Below are positions 8,529 to 17,181 of a stretch of 64,000 bases of DNA, one piece after another. The stretch is taken from the NCBI RefSeq assembly GCF_003052295.1, contig NZ_QBLC01000004.1:62001-126000 (forward strand), given 5' to 3'. The position numbers were made by a program, and so were the translations under genes. The notes below the pieces were generated by a model. It saw only the letters and a program-made list of their open reading frames with translations. It was not told the origin of the DNA and searched no databases. Within the stretch, counting starts at the first letter, position 1. Each line of letters opens with the position of its first letter. The stretch comes from Trichococcus paludicola (GTDB lineage Bacteria > Bacillota > Bacilli > Lactobacillales > Aerococcaceae).

Positions 8529-10844
8529 TTATTTTTTGTTCACCAAAATGGTTCGCCATTCGGTTTCCCTTGACCCAAACAGGAAGTGGATAGCGCCCTG
8601 TTGATCCGTACGAAATACAGGGATATTCCGCAATTTCAGACGTTCCAGTATTTCCGCATCCGGATGACCATACCGGTTCTGTTTCCCAGCGGATATCAAG
8701 GCCAATTTAGGTTGGACATGATCCAAGAAACTTTCCGAACTGGATGTCGCGCTCCCGTGATGACCTATTTTCAGGATATCGGTTTTCAAATCCGGATAAT
8801 TGCGTATCAGCAAATCTTCCCCTTCTTCACCGAGATCGCCCGTGAACAGCCAGTCCAAACCGCCTATGCTTGTTTGGATGACCAATGAATCTTCATTTCC
8901 GCCTTCACCCGGAGATAAAGGTGCCAGGATGTGAAAAATAAAATCAGCATCCATCTTTAAATCCATGTTCCCTAATACAGGGTAGAGACCCACTTGATGC
9001 TGACTTTGCAGTTCAAGGAGCACTGCTGCGAATGCCGCATTCCCTTCGGCTCCTTTAGGGAAATAAATCGCCTCGATCGGCAAGCCTTCGGCGAGTTCAC
9101 GCAACGAACCGACATGATCCTGATCGGCATGCGTGAGAAAGACCCTGTCCAATTTTTTGACGCCTTCGGCTTTTATGATCGACACAAGCTTTTCGCCGGC
9201 GGTGGTCGCTGTTTCCCGGACTTGCCAGGCTTCTTTTTCAAAAGTCAGCATGCCGCCCGTATCTATCAGGACGGCCCGACGATGAAACGGCGTTATGATC
9301 AGAATGGCATCCCCCTGCCCCACATCAAGCATGACGACTTTTCCGGTAGGATTAAGTTGGTGGGCGAACGAAAACAAACCGACCGCAACCACTAGGAAAC
9401 AGAGCACACGGATATCCCTTTGTTTTTTTTCAACACTCAGCAAGATCAGCACCAAGGCGATCCAGACCAGCGCAAAATAAAAGGCGGGCGGTCTTCCTGT
9501 AACCAATGACGCAAAATCCAAATCCGCGGCTGCTCCAGCGAAGTTTTCCAGCAAGGTGAGCAACTTATCGGACACGGCGCAAAGCAATCCCAGCAACGGG
9601 GTTTCCGGGAAAAAAAGCACTGCAAAGAACAACAACCAAAACAGCGGAAAAAGCAACCAAGAAAAAAAGAACGAAAAGATCACATTCACAAAGACCCCGA
9701 GCCACGAGACCTCAAAAAAATGATAGGCGACGACCGGAAAGGATGCCAATGTCATCAGGGCCGTCAAGCAGATATCCTTCAACAGCCCATTCATTTTCCA
9801 TTCCGCACTTGCTGGAGCCACGAAATACAATACCCCCGCCAGAAGATAGCTCAATTGAAAACTTGCCGAATAGATCAGCAGCGGATTATATAAAACAGCA
9901 ATCATCAGAGTAAGCGCAAAGGCATCTTTCGCTTCAACCCGATGGCCGGTGTTTTTCCCCATCAAAAGGATAAAATGTGTACAGATAGCCCGGAAGACAC
10001 CGATTCCCCACCCAGTCAACACACCATAAGCGATCAAAAACACAACCAACAGCTTATCCGTGGTCTCATGGCTGACTTTCATCCGCAGCAGGATAAAGCG
10101 CATCTGGGACAGCAACAGCTGGATATGCATTCCGGAGATGGAAAAAAGATGCAATAAACCGATCCCACGATAGGCATCCAAAGTATCCCCCGCGATAGCA
10201 TGCGACTGATTGAATAACATGGTTTGAATGTAGTCGGTCGTCTGGACAGCAGGCAACTTTTCCAACATCAAAATGATGGATCTCCTGATGCTGCTGGGCC
10301 AGGACCAGAAAGAACGACCCTCGCTCCGGAGCTGCAGCGCTTCGATCGTGACGACCCAATGGATGCTTTTCGCATTCAGATAATCTTCAAAATCAAATTG
10401 GTACAGATTCCGCTCAGCTTCCGGCTCCTCCAAGCGGACTGTGGCAACGACCCACTGGGGAAATCGCTGTTGTTCCCAGTTGAACTTTTCTTCTTCCGTT
10501 TCGATCGTGTAGTAGAAATAAACTTTTTCTTCCTTGCCTTCCGATTGCAGCAAGGCTTCTCCTGTCAACAAATCGCCGTTGATCCGCATGTCGTTCGGAT
10601 CCAACTGCAGCGCAGCTGTTCCCATCGATTCCGCCTCCTGAGCAGTAAACTCAGACGCACCTGACCAATGGTGGATAAGCAAACTTAAAAGACTTGCGGT
10701 CACCACCGCGGCAGCAATGACGTTCAAAACCTTGGATTGCATAAAGAAAAGACGTGCCAAAATGGCAATGAGTATTACCCATGCAAAAAAATTGTTTTTG
10801 TCGAACCCGATAATCGTTATCGGGAAGACGAGCAAGGCAGGCAA
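8529..10844 (-). CDS. comEC: DNA internalization competence protein ComEC/Rec2
   Basis: The membrane channel for uptake of single-stranded DNA in natural transformation. At about 771 residues it has an N-terminal membrane region, the central Competence domain (FSISGMHIQLLL near 230, many hydrophobic helices to about 500) and a C-terminal metallo-beta-lactamase domain. That domain has MLDVGQGDAILI, LTHADQDHVGSL, FTGDLGEEGE and IGHHGSATSSS. The start is a TTG with AAAGG about 10 bases upstream; a longer start at ATT (10862) would give the more typical KGYLLLPALL N-terminus. It lies about 20 bases after comEB in a comEA-comEB-comEC operon. It is intact, so transformation may be possible. Confidence 0.95.
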   Translation of the reverse strand: MPALLVFPITIIGFDKNNFFAWVILIAILARLFFMQSKVLNVIAAAVVTASLLSLLIHHWSGASEFTAQEAESMGTAALQLDPNDMRINGDLLTGEALLQSEGKEEKVYFYYTIETEEEKFNWEQQRFPQWVVATVRLEEPEAERNLYQFDFEDYLNAKSIHWVVTIEALQLRSEGRSFWSWPSSIRRSIILMLEKLPAVQTTDYIQTMLFNQSHAIAGDTLDAYRGIGLLHLFSISGMHIQLLLSQMRFILLRMKVSHETTDKLLVVFLIAYGVLTGWGIGVFRAICTHFILLMGKNTGHRVEAKDAFALTLMIAVLYNPLLIYSASFQLSYLLAGVLYFVAPASAEWKMNGLLKDICLTALMTLASFPVVAYHFFEVSWLGVFVNVIFSFFFSWLLFPLFWLLFFAVLFFPETPLLGLLCAVSDKLLTLLENFAGAAADLDFASLVTGRPPAFYFALVWIALVLILLSVEKKQRDIRVLCFLVVAVGLFSFAHQLNPTGKVVMLDVGQGDAILIITPFHRRAVLIDTGGMLTFEKEAWQVRETATTAGEKLVSIIKAEGVKKLDRVFLTHADQDHVGSLRELAEGLPIEAIYFPKGAEGNAAFAAVLLELQSQHQVGLYPVLGNMDLKMDADFIFHILAPLSPGEGGNEDSLVIQTSIGGLDWLFTGDLGEEGEDLLIRNYPDLKTDILKIGHHGSATSSSESFLDHVQPKLALISAGKQNRYGHPDAEILERLKLRNIPVFRTDQQGAIHFLFGSRETEWRTILVNKK

Positions 10845-10864
10845 AAGCAGGTAGCCTTTAATGG

Positions 10865-11374
10865 TCAGTCGTCATGATGACCACAACAAGCAGCAGAGCC
10901 ATCATCTGATTGTTCTTTTCGTTTCAGTAATTGAGAAAAATAATCCGGATCGAGGGGGACTTGTTCATACGGAATGTCCATTGCATCCAAAAGATGGACG
11001 GCGTAAGAGTCATTATGATAGTCTTCCAAATAGTAGATTTTTTTGATACCGGCCTGCAAAATCATTTTCGTGCATTGCAGGCAAGGGAAATGTGTCACAT
11101 ATATTTCCGCTTTCTCGGTCTGGGCGCCGAATTTTGCGCACTGCAGGATTGCATTCATTTCCGCGTGGATGGTGCGGACACAATGCCCGTTCACGACGTA
11201 GCAGCCCTCATCGATGCAGTGGACGTCGCCGGAAACACTCCCGTTGTATCCTCCGGCAATGATGCGTTTGTCTCTGACGATTGTGGCACCGACCTCCAAC
11301 CGTTTACAAGTGCTCCTCAGCGAGAGCAGCACGCTTTGTGCCATAAAATATTGATTCCAAGGAATTCTTTCCAT
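10865..11374 (-). CDS. comEB: ComE operon protein 2, dCMP deaminase family
   Basis: A 169-residue zinc-dependent deoxycytidylate deaminase-like protein. It deaminates dCMP to dUMP; in B. subtilis it lies in the comE operon and is also linked to polar localisation of the uptake machinery. Zinc ligands are visible: HAEMNAILQC (His-Ala-Glu, about residues 70-79) and PCLQCTKMI (Cys-x-x-Cys, about 98-106). The MERIPWNQYFM start at 11374 has GGAGG at 7-base spacing; an upstream ATG at 11392 has no such site. The C-terminus has a Cys/His-rich tail, AACCGHHDD. It lies between comEA and comEC. Confidence 0.95.
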   Translation of the reverse strand: MERIPWNQYFMAQSVLLSLRSTCKRLEVGATIVRDKRIIAGGYNGSVSGDVHCIDEGCYVVNGHCVRTIHAEMNAILQCAKFGAQTEKAEIYVTHFPCLQCTKMILQAGIKKIYYLEDYHNDSYAVHLLDAMDIPYEQVPLDPDYFSQLLKRKEQSDDGSAACCGHHDD

Positions 11375-11434
11375 GCAGTAACCTCCATCCATATATAAAT
11401 TTAAGTATACAAGAGCCGCTCTCTTGATTCAATT

Positions 11435-12127
11435 TTATTTTGCTCCGACCACGATTAGATCTTTAAACCCCTCGAAGGTTTTTTCACCGATTCCTGAAAC
11501 TTCCATTATTTCCTCGATCGTCTGGAAAGAGCCGTTCTCCTCACGGTACGCAATGATGAGCGCAGCTTTTTTTTCACCTATCCCGTTCAATGTCTGCAGC
11601 AACACCGCATCCGCCGTATTGATGTCCACTTTATCAGTTTCAGCCTCTTCATTTTCAGTTTCTTGTCCAGTCAGCGTGTTTTCCGGCGCCGCAATCGGAC
11701 GATTGGCTTCTTCCCCGACCGCAGGGATATAGATCACCATCTGATCCGTCACGCGTTGGGACAGATTCACTGTGTCGGCATCAGCCGTTTCACTCAAGCC
11801 ACCCGCCAAGTCGATTATGTCAATGACGCGCATATCAGCTTCAGCCTGGTATACACCTGGATTTTCTACGGCTCCTTTGATGTCGACGATGATGATTTCC
11901 TGGATTGGCTCCGACTCTTCCGGGTGCTCCGGCGGCTTGTTTGACTCAGCAGAGCTTGCTGCCAGATAGGCATCATCCAACTGCAGTTCCCCCGTGCCGG
12001 TTTCTGATGTATTGCCGTATATCAATCTACCTACTCCAAAGAGACCTGCAGCAAGAAATAAAAACAATACGGCAAATCTAATCACTTCCTGCTTATGGCA
12101 AGCAAACCATTCCCGAATAGCATCCAA
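11435..12127 (-). CDS. comEA: Competence protein ComEA, DNA receptor
   Basis: A 230-residue membrane-anchored receptor that binds double-stranded DNA outside the membrane and passes it to ComEC. One N-terminal membrane helix (about 15-35) is followed by an acidic linker. An SLBB domain follows (DIKGAVENPGVYQ, about 85-150). Two helix-hairpin-helix motifs end the protein (DINTADAVLLQTLNGIGEKK and the IEEIMEVSGIGEKTFEGFKD region). The start has AGGAGG upstream. It is the first gene of the comE operon, and a terminator separates it from coaD upstream. Confidence 0.95.
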   Translation of the reverse strand: MDAIREWFACHKQEVIRFAVLFLFLAAGLFGVGRLIYGNTSETGTGELQLDDAYLAASSAESNKPPEHPEESEPIQEIIIVDIKGAVENPGVYQAEADMRVIDIIDLAGGLSETADADTVNLSQRVTDQMVIYIPAVGEEANRPIAAPENTLTGQETENEEAETDKVDINTADAVLLQTLNGIGEKKAALIIAYREENGSFQTIEEIMEVSGIGEKTFEGFKDLIVVGAK

Positions 12128-12216
12128 GCTATCCCTCCTTTCGCATCCATTAATAACATACGCGAAAAGGCACAGAAATATTCAGCATTCCGAAAATATC
12201 TCTCCACTTGGCCAGC

Positions 12217-12264
12217 AAAATAAAAAGGTTAGGAAAGGAACCAGTGGCCCCTCTCCTAACCTTA
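12217..12264 (-). terminator. Terminator after coaD
   Basis: A 10-bp base stem (12225-12234 with 12254-12263) continues into an imperfect inner stem and is followed by T-rich sequence on the minus strand. Confidence 0.88.
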
Positions 12265-12278
12265 TGCAAATGTTCGGT

Positions 12279-12794
12279 TCATTCCGATATTTTTTTACCC
12301 TTGAATACGCTGTTCTTGAACTTCTGAAGGATAGCGGTGTTGATGTTGTCCGGCACCAAGGTGGATACATCCCCGCCGAACATCGCGACTTCTTTGATCA
12401 GGCTGGAGCTGAGGTAGCGATAATTTTCCGAAGAAAACAGAATCACCGTCTCCAGATCTGGAGCCTGCAGTTTGTTCATCGAGGCAATGCTGTGTTCATA
12501 CTCGAAGTCCTTTACGTTTCGCACTCCGCGCAAAAGCGCGCAGGCACCCACATCCCTTGCCATTTCGATCGTAAGCCCACCGGTATGGCGGATGACATGG
12601 ACCTGTGGAAGGTCACGCAAAGCTTCGGAAACCAACTGAATTCTTTGTTCCCCGTCAAATAAAGATTGCTTGGATGTGTTGGTCGACACGGCAACAACGA
12701 TTTCGTCGAAAACAATGGCTGCGCGAGAAATCGTATCGATATGCCCGTTTGTCAAAGGGTCAAAACTCCCCGCAAATAGCGCTGTTTTTTTCAT
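12279..12794 (-). CDS. coaD: Phosphopantetheine adenylyltransferase
   Basis: A 171-residue penultimate enzyme of coenzyme A synthesis: 4'-phosphopantetheine + ATP gives dephospho-CoA. Nucleotidyltransferase motifs are present: GSFDPLTNGHIDT (9-21, the HxGH-type site as TNGH), ALLRGVRNVKDFEYE (substrate binding) and RYLSSSLIKE (the ISSTxxR-like motif). MKKTALFAGSF at 12794 is the correct start, with GAAGG upstream; the frame extends upstream into rsmD without a start signal. It starts 4 bases after the rsmD stop and is translationally linked. Functionally it works downstream of panBCD. Confidence 0.98.
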   Translation of the reverse strand: MKKTALFAGSFDPLTNGHIDTISRAAIVFDEIVVAVSTNTSKQSLFDGEQRIQLVSEALRDLPQVHVIRHTGGLTIEMARDVGACALLRGVRNVKDFEYEHSIASMNKLQAPDLETVILFSSENYRYLSSSLIKEVAMFGGDVSTLVPDNINTAILQKFKNSVFKGKKISE

Positions 12795-12798
12795 GGGA

Positions 12799-13365
12799 TC
12801 AACCTTCCTGATTGTAGTCGAACATTTCGATAGCGATGGTTCCATAAACGGCACGCTTCCATTTTCCGTATGGCCCGATCTGTTCAGGCAAGGTGTTTTC
12901 TTTTGCCATTTCACAGACAAATACCGTTTCTTCGTTGACCAACTGCAAGGCGATCATTTCAGTGATATCAGCCACCGTTTTTTCTTCAGCATAAGGCGGA
13001 TCAAGAAAAACCAAAGAAAATTGTGTGTTCGGATTTTCCGAGGCGAAGACACGAAGATTTTTTCGCGCATCCCCTGCATAAATAGTGAATTTTTCCTCTT
13101 CCTTCGTTACGGCGATGTTTTCCCTGATCGTATCAAGCGCTTTGCGGTTTTTTTCGAACATTACCGCTCTGTCGATCCCGCGGGAAACCGCTTCAATCGA
13201 TAAACCACCGCTGCCCGCAAACATATCCAGGCTGATTCCGCTATCAAAGAACGGACCGATGATATTGAATAAGGATTCTTTGACCTTGTCGGTCGTCGGG
13301 CGTGTATTGCTGCCAGGAACGCTCTTTAATCTGCGGCCTTTGTATTCTCCTGCGATAACTCGCAT
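12799..13365 (-). CDS. rsmD: 16S rRNA (guanine-N2)-methyltransferase RsmD
   Basis: A 188-residue SAM-dependent methyltransferase; the family methylates G966 of 16S rRNA. It begins MRVIAGEYKGRRL and contains the SAM-binding segment LDMFAGSGGLSIEAVSRG (about 46-63) and the catalytic DPPY motif (VFLDPPYAEEK, about 119). The rsmD-coaD pair is conserved in Firmicutes (ylbH-coaD in B. subtilis). Confidence 0.97.
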   Translation of the reverse strand: MRVIAGEYKGRRLKSVPGSNTRPTTDKVKESLFNIIGPFFDSGISLDMFAGSGGLSIEAVSRGIDRAVMFEKNRKALDTIRENIAVTKEEEKFTIYAGDARKNLRVFASENPNTQFSLVFLDPPYAEEKTVADITEMIALQLVNEETVFVCEMAKENTLPEQIGPYGKWKRAVYGTIAIEMFDYNQEG

Positions 13366-13409
13366 ATGTCCTCACCTACAAACAAATATTTTTTATTTCG
13401 GTATGCATT

Positions 13410-13730
13410 CTAAAAAGAATAAGTCTTCGTTTCAAAAGCGGACACGTTGTATTCCGCTTCAGGATTACTGCGATCTTTCCTGTCAGGAAGTGCGTTCTTC
13501 AGGGTCATGTCGATTTCAGGACGATGAGACAATTCCACTTTCCGGACAAAATGCAGACTGTTCAATTTTTCTGCTGTGGCCTGCGCCTCTTCTTGGTCGA
13601 CGTACAATAAGACATATTTCATCCTATTGGAAACATAATGGATATAACCATATCTTTTCAAATTCTTGATCTGTCTCAAGGTATAAACCCAGACAACGAT
13701 TCCCTGCCTTTTGGTCACTTCTAAGCTCAT
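13410..13730 (-). CDS. YlbG family protein (DUF2129)
   Basis: A 106-residue cytoplasmic protein of the YlbG family, function unknown. It has family features VTKRQGIVVWVYTLRQIKNL (about 5-24), GYIHYVSNRMKYVLLYVD and LHFVRKVELSHRPEI. The start at 13730 lies 4 bases after the ylbF stop with GGGGG upstream. The longer upstream frame overlaps ylbF and is discarded. It sits between ylbF and rsmD exactly as in B. subtilis. Confidence 0.9.
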   Translation of the reverse strand: MSLEVTKRQGIVVWVYTLRQIKNLKRYGYIHYVSNRMKYVLLYVDQEEAQATAEKLNSLHFVRKVELSHRPEIDMTLKNALPDRKDRSNPEAEYNVSAFETKTYSF

Positions 13731-13734
13731 ATGT

Positions 13735-14178
13735 TTACCCCCTACTGGAAATATGTATCTGACAAGCTGCAGGCATGTTTGAATCCCCTGATTGAAAAAA
13801 TGGGTCCCCTGCAGAAACCAATATATTCGGTGAAATGGCATGCGCCAATCTCTCGGAAACTTTGTCCAAAAGCACTTGTAATTCACGTTCTGCTGCACGA
13901 AAGCGATAGACGGATTCATCCAAGTCCATGATTCTCTTCGCTTGGTAAACGCGTTGTTTGATTTCCGCATAATCCGGCGCAAAGTCAGGGTAGGCTTCCA
14001 CCCGCTCGAATGCCTCTTTCGCTTCATTAAATGCCCTTATCTTAGCGTTAGCCTCTTCATTTTTTGCCAGTAGACGCTTCGTTTCCTTATAAGATGACAT
14101 AATTTCTCCGCTACAAATTGCTTCCACAAGCCGGAACGTTTGGTCTTCCAACGCAAAGTACGCTTCATTTATGATCAT
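13735..14178 (-). CDS. ylbF: YlbF/YmcA family regulator
   Basis: A 147-residue helical protein of the Com_YlbF family. In B. subtilis YlbF joins YmcA and YaaT in the Y-complex, which modulates RNase Y-dependent mRNA processing and affects competence and biofilm formation. The family core is seen in SYKETKRLLAKNEEANAKI (about 30-48), FNEAKEAFERVEAY and PDFAPDYAEIKQRVYQAKR. The start has AGGGG upstream. It is translationally linked to ylbG. Whether the partners are present cannot be judged from this window. Confidence 0.88.
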   Translation of the reverse strand: MIINEAYFALEDQTFRLVEAICSGEIMSSYKETKRLLAKNEEANAKIRAFNEAKEAFERVEAYPDFAPDYAEIKQRVYQAKRIMDLDESVYRFRAAERELQVLLDKVSERLAHAISPNILVSAGDPFFQSGDSNMPAACQIHISSRG

Positions 14179-14273
14179 CTGTTTCCCCTGCCTTGTGTGT
14201 TTTGATGATGTCTACTTTGTAGTATAGCTTGAAATAACGGGCGACTCAACCGTTTTTTATCGGTCTGCACACT

Positions 14274-15302
14274 CTATTCGCTCAAAAGGATCAATTGGTA
14301 ATGTTCATTTCCTGCAACAGCGTAGCGCGTCAGATAGTCATCAAAAATGACATTATCCTCTTGCAACAGTTTCAGGAAGAGAGCGGGAACACTGTAACAT
14401 TCATCGTCAAAGACAAAGCCAGTTCGCGCATCGGGGACAACTTCCGCTAATTTTTTATCGATACGTTGATCCGATAAAGTGAAGGCTGCCGTAAAGTCAT
14501 TGATGCCTGCTTCACTCGGCATAAGGTCACCCGCAGCTGCAATCAACTCTTCAGATTCCTGGAACATCGTCAACCCTCTACGTTCCCGCAGTGCGCCTAA
14601 TATGCTTTTGATTTGCAGGAGATTTTCCTCGTCCGCAGCAACGCTTCGTTCCCAGTCGTCACGTTCGATTTCATAGGTTGCTTCTGAGACGACAGAATAA
14701 TATCCCAAATCCAGCAGCGCCTCATTCGAAAGGAAGTACATCCCATAAACCGTTTCTGTCACGTCGTCAAACAGCAAAATCACAAAGCTTCCGTTCTCGA
14801 ACTGAATCAACGGCGTCAATTTTTTTTGCTTTTTAGATAATGCCAGTTCATAAGGCGTATCGTCGACAGTAAGCTGAAAGTTCCGTGCCAAGTAACCCTC
14901 ATCGAGTACATTCTCATGGGTCATGCCAATCGTGTACATGCCCGTTTCGATTTTGTTTCCCAAAATATAGAGGGAGCGAATGATATCATCCTTGACACCG
15001 ATTTGGATGTAGTCGACAGCATTTGTTCCGAATACCCACCACTCACTACCTCCATAGGCTTTGCCGATGCGAATCGGATCGCCATGCTTGGCCGTGTAGG
15101 CGGCAATGGGCTGACCGATGTAGGATTCATAACCCGTCACTGGCAAAGGATACCCTTCATTTTCATCAATGGAAGCTTGCTCGTTCCTCGCGATGCTTGC
15201 AGGCGGTGTGGTTCGTTCTCCATTGTCCACATAGAGAGGGAGCGTATAGGCAATAAAAGTGAACAAAATGAACAGTGACACTACTTTGATGGAAAATTTC
15301 AT
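14274..15302 (-). CDS. CAP-associated domain protein, YlbC-like, exported
   Basis: A 342-residue protein. An N-terminal signal/anchor (MKFSIKVVSLFILFTFIAYT) is followed by a linker and a CAP-associated N domain (YIGQPIAAYTAKHGDP, YGGSEWWVFG; about 60-190). The C-terminal region corresponds to a CAP/SCP domain. That domain looks degenerate: LGALRERRGL is the only clear CAP-like helix, and the usual His and Glu cavity residues are not evident. The start at 15302 has AGGAGG at 7 bases; an ATG at 15341 lacks a site. Its position between ftsW and ylbF matches B. subtilis ylbC. Function unknown, presumably extracellular. Confidence 0.78.
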   Translation of the reverse strand: MKFSIKVVSLFILFTFIAYTLPLYVDNGERTTPPASIARNEQASIDENEGYPLPVTGYESYIGQPIAAYTAKHGDPIRIGKAYGGSEWWVFGTNAVDYIQIGVKDDIIRSLYILGNKIETGMYTIGMTHENVLDEGYLARNFQLTVDDTPYELALSKKQKKLTPLIQFENGSFVILLFDDVTETVYGMYFLSNEALLDLGYYSVVSEATYEIERDDWERSVAADEENLLQIKSILGALRERRGLTMFQESEELIAAAGDLMPSEAGINDFTAAFTLSDQRIDKKLAEVVPDARTGFVFDDECYSVPALFLKLLQEDNVIFDDYLTRYAVAGNEHYQLILLSE

Positions 15303-15450
15303 CCCTATCCCTCCTTGTGATTTTTGAACGTAAGATGGCAAAGAATACCACGATAAATCCTATTATACTCTATTTTTGCTTCATACGAAAAGCTTTCCGG
15401 CAGCTGCTGTTCGGAGGTACCCACAGATTGCGGAATCGAAGCCACCATTC

Positions 15451-15480
15451 AAAAAAAGAGCCGGTTTTCCGGCTCTTTTA
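15451..15480 (-). terminator. Terminator after ftsW
   Basis: An 11-bp GC-rich stem (AAAAGAGCCGG / CCGGCTCTTTT) has a 4-base loop and flanking A/T runs. It works for the minus strand, and perhaps both. Confidence 0.9.
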
Positions 15481-15486
15481 CTATGC

Positions 15487-16656
15487 TTATTTTGGTTGTT
15501 TGGAAATCTGATCGTTGATGTGCATATTGTTGACCAGACCGATCGATACGGCGGATACCAATAAGCTGGATCCCCCGTAGCTCACGAACGGAAAGGTGAC
15601 TCCGGTCAAGGGCATAAGGCCGGTTGCACCACCCACATTGATGACTCCTTGAGCCAGGAACATAGTACCGATTCCGATACAGACCAGTTGGGCAAACGGA
15701 TCTTTGATTTTGATCGCATTCTTAAAAATACGATAGACCATATAGAAAAACAGCACTAAAACGAATGCAACACCCACCAAGCCCAATTCTTCCCCGATGA
15801 TGGACAATATGAAGTCGGTGTGGGGTTCCGGCAAATACCCGGACTTCTGGATACTTTCACCGATGCCTACACCGAAAAGGCCGCCCCTGCTTAAAGCGTA
15901 GTAAGAATTCACCACTTGGTAACCGGAATCCTGTATGTCGGCAAACGGATCGATGAATGATGTGATCCTTTCCATCTGGTAGGACTGGATGAATGGGATG
16001 CTGCTCCCGAGTGTTTTCACCATTACAATAATCAGCCCGTATGTCGCTCCGATTGCCCCAAAAATCATTACCCCATATTTGACCTTGACTCCACTGTGCA
16101 GGAACAACACGAGGCAGATGAAAGCAATGATGGCAGCCCCACCGAGATCGGGCTGTAAGAAGACCATTACCACTGCTGCCGCTGCTATTAGGAGCGGTTT
16201 CTTCATCGTATCGTAAAAAACAGCATTGATGCGGGATTGGTGTTTGGAAATGAACCAGGATAAGTAAAGGATAAGGTTCAATTTCATGAACTCGGCGGGT
16301 TGGAATCCGAAAGATCCAATGTAAATCCACCCGCGCGCCCCTTTTGTCGCCGTACCCGGCCAAAGTAAAAGGTAAGTCAAGATAACGAAAAGACCAAACA
16401 AAACATACGTAAGCAGCTTTTCATCTTTCAGCAGACGTTTTGAAAGAAATGAAACAAACAGCGCACCGAACAAACCCAGGACTGCGAATAACATTTGCCT
16501 GTAAAAGAAATGTTCCGAATTATTGTAATCCGTCATGGCACGATAACTGCTGGAACTGTAGACCATCAGTATTCCGAAACCTGACAGGATGATGTATGGG
16601 ATCAGAAGACGCCAATCCATATAGGAGAATTTTTTCTTGATTGTATTTTTAATCAT
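15487..16656 (-). CDS. ftsW: FtsW, SEDS peptidoglycan polymerase of the divisome
   Basis: A 389-residue polytopic SEDS protein (FtsW/RodA/SpoVE). It polymerises lipid II into glycan strands together with a class B PBP. About ten membrane helices are seen. Family motifs are GARGWIYIGSFGFQPAEFMKL (about 100-120), QPDLGGA with the catalytic Asp, EPHTDFILSIIGEELGLVG and the C-terminal GLMPLTGVTFPFVSYGGSSL. The FtsW rather than RodA call rests on position next to ylaN, as in ylaN-ylaO of B. subtilis. The start at 16656 has GGGG upstream at long spacing. Confidence 0.93.
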   Translation of the reverse strand: MIKNTIKKKFSYMDWRLLIPYIILSGFGILMVYSSSSYRAMTDYNNSEHFFYRQMLFAVLGLFGALFVSFLSKRLLKDEKLLTYVLFGLFVILTYLLLWPGTATKGARGWIYIGSFGFQPAEFMKLNLILYLSWFISKHQSRINAVFYDTMKKPLLIAAAAVVMVFLQPDLGGAAIIAFICLVLFLHSGVKVKYGVMIFGAIGATYGLIIVMVKTLGSSIPFIQSYQMERITSFIDPFADIQDSGYQVVNSYYALSRGGLFGVGIGESIQKSGYLPEPHTDFILSIIGEELGLVGVAFVLVLFFYMVYRIFKNAIKIKDPFAQLVCIGIGTMFLAQGVINVGGATGLMPLTGVTFPFVSYGGSSLLVSAVSIGLVNNMHINDQISKQPK

Positions 16657-16664
16657 GTAGACAA

Positions 16665-16964
16665 CTAAACCCCTTTGTCGGCGGAATCGTTTTTCGATTG
16701 ATCAAAATAGTTCGTGTACATGGCGTTCAAAGAAGACTCCAAATCACTCAATATCTTGTGTCCTTCTTCTTTCGAGATGATCCCCAATTTCACGGCATAA
16801 TCAACTTCACGGGAGAATCCGTACATTTGCGTATCCACCACATCCTCAAAGGCTGGACAGTTCGCAAAGCAGAGGTGTTCTTTTTGGCTATTGATTAATT
16901 TGTAGATCTTTTCAGCATCCTGCATCAAGATTTCCAAAGCAGTCGTTTTGTTGATGCTATCCAT
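16665..16964 (-). CDS. ylaN: YlaN family protein (UPF0358)
   Basis: A 99-residue small cytoplasmic protein. The family pattern is seen in TALEILMQDAEKIYKLI, LCFANCPAFEDVVDTQMYGF and FSREVDYAVKLGIISKEEG. YlaN is essential in B. subtilis in some media and has been connected with iron homeostasis through Fur in staphylococci; that link is literature knowledge and not visible here. The start at 16964 has GGAGG at 7-base spacing. It lies 8 bases upstream of ftsW and forms one unit with it. Confidence 0.92.
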   Translation of the reverse strand: MDSINKTTALEILMQDAEKIYKLINSQKEHLCFANCPAFEDVVDTQMYGFSREVDYAVKLGIISKEEGHKILSDLESSLNAMYTNYFDQSKNDSADKGV

Positions 16965-17125
16965 TTTAATTCCTCCCCTCAAAAGTTACTTCATTTAATC
17001 TCAAATTACCCCGCATTCTTTGCGGTTGACACAAAAAACGTATGGTCTTTCAAGTTTATTATACCAAATAAATAGGCTGACGCCTACCGCCATTCATCCC
17101 CTAGCGGATTGCGGAGAATGGTAGA

Positions 17126-17163
17126 GAAAAAGGCCCGAGGCAATGGTTGCCAAGGACCCTTTT
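17126..17163 (-). terminator. Terminator after typA
   Basis: An imperfect hairpin (17130-17160) centred on GGCAACCATTGCC is followed by five T on the minus strand. Confidence 0.75.
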
Positions 17164-17181
17164 TCAGAACTTACTGTCGGA

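Noticed and set aside
13410-14027. 205-codon frame covering ylbG plus upstream sequence
   Set aside because: Only the last 106 codons match YlbG; the rest is an out-of-frame shadow of ylbF.
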